Origin: Otatea glauca
Taxonomy: Eukaryota > Streptophyta > Magnoliopsida > Poales > Poaceae
Direction: 5' to 3'
NCBI GenBank assembly: GCA_036346275.1
Contig: CM070725.1
Location: forward strand, 40,362,104 to 40,426,103
DNA: 64,000 nt
Shown: piece after piece, positions 57,911-64,000 of the stretch
Numbering within the stretch: position 1 is the stretch's first letter
How the letters are laid out: every line of letters begins with the position of its first letter
The notes under the pieces: model-generated
Told to the model about the DNA's origin: nothing
The model's database searches: none
The model's input: only the letters and a program-made list of their open reading frames with translations
Made by a program: the position numbers and the translations under genes

Positions 57911-58352
57911 AGCTATCTAGATGGAAGGATTTCAATATTAGCCTCATAAACCTTCCAAAAGAAACACACATGTGCTTTGTTGTAGGTTTTATATTACAGA
58001 AATACTAGGGAATGGTATACCGTTCCCTAGCTTTCCAATGGTACAGCCTCATGCAGGTCAGTACTATGGCCAGCAGCATAGTGGAGTACTCCACTCTTAC
58101 TAGCGTTGATGTCCTCTCACTTTTACTGCTTCACTTTGAGATGTTCGGAATTAACTTTTTTGTTTTAGCTTTGTATCTGCTGATCTTGTAAATGCAGATT
58201 GACAAAGTGGTGCGTGCCGTGATCTGTAGGATACCTGATGAAACGTATTAATGATCGTCTCATTCTTTTTGGCTAGTATATAGCAGCTTGTCGGCCAAGT
58301 CCTAGCTAATTCGCACGTCTAATAGGTACATATATTAATCAGAAATTAATGG
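57911..58352. other. Intergenic, nothing recognised
   Basis: Short host sequence between the Harbinger element and the next hAT-like element. Confidence 0.4.
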
Positions 58353-58360
58353 GGTTGGGC

Positions 58361-59856
58361 CAAGGTTCAAAATTTCGGCGAATTTCGCCAAAATTTCGGA
58401 TTTCGGACCACCCCGAAATCTCAAGTACCGGCCGGGAAAAAAAAATTAAAAAAATTTGAAATTGCTACATTAAAATCCGAAATTTCATTTTTTTGGGCGA
58501 AATTTCGCCGGAATTTCGTGTTTTTTGGCCGGTTTTGAAATTTTTAGGGTCGGATTTGACCGGATTTGGTCCAATAACCCTTAGGAAAGTCATCTCCTAT
58601 GAAAATTTGTTGAAAAACCTAATTTTTTAAACATTTTAAAATTTTGGCAGAAACACTGTCAGATTGTTATAAAATTTTAAAAGAATGATAATAATCTAAA
58701 AATTTTATGGTACTATCCTTAGTATATTATGATCATATATAAAAAATTTCAAAATAATTTAACTTCATTTGTTATCTTTAAAAAATCAAAAATAGAATGA
58801 ACATAATTGGGACAATTATATTGTCAGAATTCTATAAATTTTGTTGAGTGTGATTATGATCTAATTTTTTTTGAGAGATTAATAATTGACTCAGTAACAT
58901 TATATAAATTTTTCAAAAAATTTAAACTTTGTTTGTTTGGTCAATCAAATCTATGTAAGCATTGAACTTCGTTTGTTATATTATATTTCAAAAATAAAAA
59001 AGAAAAGAACATAAATGGTACTGTGCCTTGTAAGAATTTTATAAATTCACTGGAGTGTGATCATGAATCAAAATTTTTATGGGATATTAAGAACTTCCTT
59101 ATCACCATTATTTAAAATTTTCAAAAAAATTTATGGTTTAAATAATTTTTCATTTTGTTCAAGTTTGCCGGTAAGCCTTTTAACATGGCAGTAGTACTGT
59201 TTGAATTTTTAAAAATTCATACAGTTTGATAATAATCTGAAAATTTTATGAGAGCATTATAGATACATCATAACCATGCACAAACAATTTCAATAGTTTC
59301 TAACTTCATTTGTATCATTTTCCATTCGGATCAAACTTGTCGGTCAGTGCTCTATCAGGACAGCGCCACTCTACGAATTTTTAAAAATTCCTCACATGTG
59401 ATAATCAGCTAAAATTTTTATGAGAACATTAATTATGGATATTAACCATGCAAAAAATATTTCAACAGTTTATAACTTCATTTGTACCATTTTCCATTCC
59501 AATCACACTTGTCGGTCAATGTTTTATCAGGACAGTACACTCTCTGAATTTTTAAAAATTCCTCAGATGTGATCATCAGCTGAAATTTTTGTGAGAACAT
59601 CATAATTGTGTCAGAAACCTCCAAAAAACAATTCAAAATTTTTCAATAACGTTTAGACTACTTTTCAGCCAGTGCAAAAAACCTGAAATTTCGGAAATTT
59701 CGCCCGAAATTTCGGGTTTTTTCGCCGAATTTCGGTTTTTTTTCCGGATTGGACCGGATTTGAATTTTCAAATTCAAATTTTGTCCGAAATAATTCCAAA
59801 ATTTCGTTATCCAGCTCGGGGCGAAATTTATTTCGAAACCGAAATTTGAAACCTTG
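58361..59856. mobile_element. hAT-like element, 1.5 kb
   Basis: Ends CAAGGTTCAAAATTTCGG and the inverse of CAAGGTTTCAAATTTCGG, with perfect 8-bp duplications GGTTGGGC at 58353-58360 and 59857-59864. The subterminal 120 bp on each side are built of AATTTCG/CGAAATTT. The interior is collinear with 23048-24473 and with the inverse of 38979-40421. No transposase. Confidence 0.92.
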
Positions 59857-59929
59857 GGTTGGGCTGTTGGTGCCGATTGGTTGTTCTGTGATGGATTGAC
59901 TCTCATTTTTCTGTAGGCTAGATTGATGT

Positions 59930-60320
59930 TTCGTTAAGTTCATCAGGTTTCATGAATTTTCAGGAAAATTCAGTGCTAAGTTTTATAACATTTCATTAAT
60001 ATATTTTATGAGGTTTCATCGCATAGTTTCACGTCTAAGTTTGTTGTTTTATCAGTTATTTGATAGTTTTTATGACTATGTTTCAGTAATTTTCATGTTT
60101 AAATTTTTCAAGGTTTCATGAGTTCACGACTAAGTTTCACAACGTTTCACAGATAAGTTTTATAAGGTTTCACAAAATAAGTTTCACAATGTTTCATAAG
60201 TTACAATAGGTTCAGTCTGTATGACTATATTTCAGTAGGTTCATGTTTCAGGGCTAAGTTTAACATATAAGTTTCATGAGGTTTCATTTTGTTTCAACCA
60301 GATATGCGAACCATGTGAAA
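59930..60320 (+). repeat. Interspersed GTTTCA motif array
   Basis: AAGTTTCA(T/C), GGTTTCATGA, TTTCACAA and TCATGTTT phrases recur about every 20-40 bp across 400 bp. No longer unit is apparent. Confidence 0.55.
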
Positions 60321-61892
60321 CACGTTTGATTTATCTTAGAATCCTTTTGGAGCTTGTTTAATCAAGTTTTGTATATCTGAAAAAGGCTCTCCTTTTTGCT
60401 ATGTCATGGTATCAAGTTGATCTTGAATTGATATGTAGTGTTAATCTTTGAGAAAATGAGCTTGTTTCAAAACAAATGTCAATTTTTTTCTCAAGTGGTA
60501 TCCTCATGCAAAATGACTTTTACATGTGGTATCAATAGAAAAATGAGCATTACAAGTGGTATCACTTTAAAATTGATATTTACAAGCTTTATTTTTTCTT
60601 TAAGTGCTATTATAAGTGATGCTTCTTTAACACCTTCTATAAGTGGTTTCATGAAAATTCGAAACTCACTTGGATGTTTTTCTCGTTTAAGCGATATTAG
60701 GCTCTCAAAGACTCCTTTTGTGGGTTTATTTGCAAATTAAAAAGTCTAATAAAATGAGGAGTTTATTTGAAAGTATTTCAAATATCTTTCTCGTACTTAA
60801 CTCAAACTATGACCCCTTTTCATGTTGATTTACTTTTTTAGGCTATATAAAGAAGAAGTTTTTAGAATTCTTGAATCTTATTGGAAAATCTTAATATTTA
60901 CAAGTGGTATTTTTTAAGAATTCTTGTGAACTTCAAATTGGTCATATGCACTTATTTCAATCTTGTTTTGACCTTATTTCAGAGAATTTCTTGCCAAGCT
61001 CTCTCTTCTTCAAAGTGGTATTTCCTTGCCAAGCTCTTCACTCTAAAAGGTCTCATTTTTGGATTCGTTTTCCATTTTTGTGTTTAATACCAAAAGGGGG
61101 ATAATCTGTGGGAGTTTAATACTTTAATACCTCATTTGGTTAAGGGGGAGAATTATTTGGTTATTTGGATGTTTTGTGCATGTCTTGAAGAGAAACATAG
61201 TTATTCATTCTAAAAATATCTCATATGCATTCTAAATTGTTAATGCTTAAATTGCTTAAAGACATGCTTACATGTTCAAATAGATTAGATTATCTCAATA
61301 TGATGATTTTCATCCAAATGGGGTTATTAAGCTTGTATTTGTCATCAATCACCAAAAAGGGGGAGATTGAAAGTTCAAGCTCCATTAGTTTAGTTTTTGT
61401 GTTAATGACAAATCTAATATTGAGAATAACTCTTTTGACAATCATAATATTGATTAGTCTCAATTGATAATTAATGGCAAATCTTTTTATAAAACTAACT
61501 CTTTTGTTGAGCTTAATTCTGATTAGTCTCTTTTGGATGAAAAAGATGGAAATATCAAAGGTATGCATTTGAGTTCATAGTATCATATCTTGTTGCATTC
61601 CTTGGATATAATATTCATGGTCATATTGAATATGAGACTAACTCTTTTACCGAGTATACTTTTGTTTAGTCTCATCTCATTGAAAAATAGAAATCCTAAA
61701 GGTATGCATCTAATACAGCTATATTATTTCTAGATGCATTACTTAGATTCAAGATAAAGGATGAACTTCACCGTAGTCTCAACCTCAAGATGTGCAATAA
61801 TGTTTCATTTCCATATATACATGAATGCACACACTTAGGGGGAGTTCATACTTTACCTTGATGTTTAAATAGTATTGATCTAACTAGAAACC

Positions 61893-62395
61893 TATACGCG
61901 GCGTGCCACGCCGCGGGCGTCGCTCTCCACGCGAGCAAATCGAGAAAACGCGCGATCGACGCTCCACACACGAGTAAATCGAGAAAACGCGCGAAAAGAA
62001 CCTAAAAAGGATTTTGTGTTTTCCGCAAAAGGGCTTAAACGTAATGCTAGAAAAACGCAACAAGGACCTAAATGCGATGTATATTTTTTCAAAAAAAAGG
62101 GACCCGAACGGCTTTTTTTTCCCTAAAAGGACCTAATCGTAATTCCATTTTTTTGGTAAAAGGACCCGAGCGCAAGCCTTAAAAACGCATAAAGGACCTA
62201 GACGTAATATATATTCTTTTTTATTGGAAAAGGACCTAACCGTATTTTTTTCCTGGAAAAGGACCTATATGTAATTTTTTTTCGAAAAAGGACCCAGTTG
62301 TAATTTTTTTCGGCCTTCTCGGCTCGAGCCGCGAGCCGAGTCGGCTTGCTCCACGGCTCAAATCGTCCAGAGGCCAGGAAATCTTCCAACATTAG
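61893..62395. repeat. Periodic repeat inserted in the LTR-like region
   Basis: Begins with a palindrome (GCGGCGTGCCACGCCGC, about 61901-61917) and two copies of AAATCGAGAAAACGCGCGA. Then about eight diverged AAAAGGACCTAA(A/C)CGTAAT units follow. GC-rich CGGCTCGAGCCGCGAGCCG closes it near 62336. No target duplication found. Confidence 0.5.
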
Positions 62396-62758
62396 TAAGG
62401 GTATGATTCATCTTTCTATATCAAGGATCATTACTTTGAAACAATCCATTGAATATATTTAACTTGTGTAGTTGTAGTATACTCATGACAATATAGGATA
62501 AACTCCAAAGCAATCCAAAATTGATTATGTGCATATTAATTCCAAGTTCAATTATTTATATGCACATATTTAATGGAGTCTATTCTATTGTTGATGGTAT
62601 TAAGAGTATTGATCCATTTCCACCACTCCAACATAATTTAGATCATTACTTAGTAACCATCAAATTGAGTATATAAAACTTGTGTAGTTAATATATACTC
62701 ATGTAAATTTAAATAAAATTTAAATTGAGTTCGGTTGTCTTTCAATCAATCAAAGAAC

Positions 62759-63830
62759 GATTCATCATGTGTTGATGGTGTTTCTTCGTTGGTTAAGGAC
62801 AAGCGAAAAGTTCTTGAGTATAATGAAGCATTAGTTGCATCAAAGTACTCAAGACATCTTTAAATCATTCAAATTGATTAGGGTTGTGCTCAATTGATCG
62901 TGGTGGCATCCATTATATGTTGATGGAGTGCAAGTGATGATTGAGACAACCGTATTTGTTGGACTAACAATCTTCTATGAGTTGTGAAAAGGTTGAGTAC
63001 AGGAAAATGAAGAATCAGGAAGAAAAAGTCATCATGTGTTGATGAACTTTAAGAGGTGATCCCGAAGTAAAGAAGAATAGAGGAAGTTCATCATGTGTTG
63101 ATGAACAAGAAGAGAGAACCCAGCTTGGAGAGAAGATGATGGAAATCATAAAAGCTCCAAGTAGGATTGCTAGAGGCAAAGGTATTACTAGCTAGGACTA
63201 AGCATGTGTTCCTAGTCTTTTACCAATCTCGGTATTTGGATGGGAGACCCTGTTGCTAGTTAGGTGCCGTATTATTAAGAGGGGTTGAGTCATTTAGCTT
63301 GAGCTTCATCATGTGTTGATGAACTCAATCCGGTTCACTCTAGCTCACTCTCTTAGTTGGTTTTTGTATGAGCAAAGTATTTTCATATGTTGCAAATAAG
63401 GGAGCTCATGTTTGCTTCTTATTGAATCTTAATTGATTTGGATTTTGCATTGAGCTATGAATTTGCATGTGTTGCAAAAGGGAGATAGCTCATGCAATTT
63501 AGTTTAAGTGGTTTTGCATGGAGCTAAGTTTTGCATGTGTTGCAAAAGGAGAGAGCTCATTAAATTTGATTTTAATGATTGTTGTTTGCATGGAGCTGGA
63601 TATTTGTATGTGTTGCAAATAGAGAGCTCATGCATTGGAGTCTTAGCTTGTGACTTGGTCATGTGTTGATCATCACAAGGCTAAGAAAAGATTATGCTTT
63701 GTGTTTGCAAAATGAGTTTATGCAAAATGTGGTTTTATTGGTTCTTATCTTGGAGCATGAGATAAGCATTTGTAAATGTGTTTCGCAAAGTGTTGGGATC
63801 ATGTGTTGATCATCTCATAGCTCAAGATTT
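62759..63830 (+). repeat. CATCATGTGTTGATGA interspersed motif array
   Basis: The motif or close forms occur near 62763, 62918, 63029, 63088, 63307, 63659 and 63799. Between 63390 and 63610 a second motif, GCATGTGTTGCAAA, occurs four times, each near GAGCTCATG or GAGCTAAG. Spacing is irregular. Confidence 0.75.
63196..63255 (+). other. 5S-rRNA-promoter-like segment
   Basis: CTAAGCATGTGTTCCTAG followed by GGTATTTGGATGGGAGACC resembles the A-box and the intermediate element/C-box of plant 5S rRNA genes (GTACTAGGATGGGTGACC). The spacing is about 11 nt longer than in 5S RNA, and the rest of 5S is absent. It could be a 5S-derived relic inside an LTR (as in Cassandra-type elements) or chance. Confidence 0.3.
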
Positions 63831-64000
63831 GACTTTAAATTGGATGGATTTGTTATTTGCAAATGCGTTTTGCAAATAAGTTGGTGGTTATGGGTTTCGA
63901 TCTTAGAGCATATGATAGGGTGCTAAAGAATTGATCTAATTGGTTCTATGTTTATTTGCAAATGTGTTTTGCAAATAAGTTGAGCTTTAATGTGATTCTT

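Larger units (their letters stand above)
60400..64000 (+). mobile_element. Probable Maximus/SIRE-like Copia 3' region and 3' LTR, continues past edge
   Basis: 60490-61030 repeats CAAGTGGTAT, and polypurine-rich phrases AAAAGGGGGATAATCTG (61091), TAAGGGGGAGAATTA (61142) and CAAAAAGGGGGAGATTGA (61353) follow. This pattern is typical of the non-coding DNA before the 3' LTR of this Copia lineage. The LTR would begin TGAAAGTTCAAGCTCC at about 61368. No pol or gag frame lies in the window and the right LTR end is not included, so the assignment is an inference from motif style. Confidence 0.45.

Noticed and set aside
1..64000. CRISPR array, tRNA or rRNA gene, bacterial or organelle insert
   Set aside because: No direct-repeat/spacer pattern, no cloverleaf with A and B boxes, no rRNA core sequence and no organelle gene was recognised by reading. 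The only rRNA-like trace is the short 5S-like stretch.

Overview
This is nuclear DNA from a flowering plant, almost certainly a grass. The coding exons are GC-rich and set in AT-rich, repeat-dense DNA. Tourist/Harbinger elements with TAA/TTA target duplications are frequent, and the recognisable proteins are plant families (IAR1, GeBP/STKL, HVA22, plant MED26-like, CDK-like kinase, laccase, GH9 glucanase). No organelle, bacterial or viral genome features are seen. The species cannot be fixed by reading alone.

Layout. 1-8811 (minus): a multi-exon IAR1-type ZIP metal transporter. Eleven coding exons can be placed and the C-terminus lies beyond the left edge. Its introns carry a hAT-like element, an RTE LINE fragment, a Tourist MITE and an LTR-like segment. 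8868-20000: a repeat-rich block with large hAT-like elements, LTR remnants, MITEs, a GH9 glucanase fragment, an array of small palindromes and an exon-like sequence for a cysteine-rich peptide. 21184-21843 (plus): an HVA22 gene with two frameshifts. 22-34 kb: repeats and unassigned DNA. 34907-36202 (plus): an intact single-exon GeBP/storekeeper-type transcription factor. 36-43 kb: flank, two hAT-like elements and an LTR with a primer-binding site. 43346-44035 (minus): the C-terminal part of a CDK-like kinase, followed at 44.5 kb by a laccase fragment. 47925-48845 (plus): an intact TFIIS-N/MED26-like protein. 53116-57907: a complete 4.8-kb PIF/Harbinger transposon with a Myb/SANT-like protein and a crippled transposase. 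58361-64000: another hAT-like element and what looks like the 3' part of a Maximus/SIRE-like Copia element running off the right edge.

The confident genes do not form an operon or cluster; they are separate plant genes. The most unusual feature is a dense family of non-autonomous hAT-like elements. About ten have boundaries supported by 8-bp target duplications. They share a terminal C-A-(A/G)-G-G-T-T head but differ in the CG-containing subterminal motif, and in most copies the two ends of one element carry matching motif variants. Two of them sit next to the start of real genes (IAR1, GeBP-like) and one makes up most of an IAR1 intron.

Limits: splice sites and element boundaries were read by eye. 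Percent identities, transcript support and database matches were not computed. Repeat-family names are assigned by termini, target duplications and recognisable motifs.
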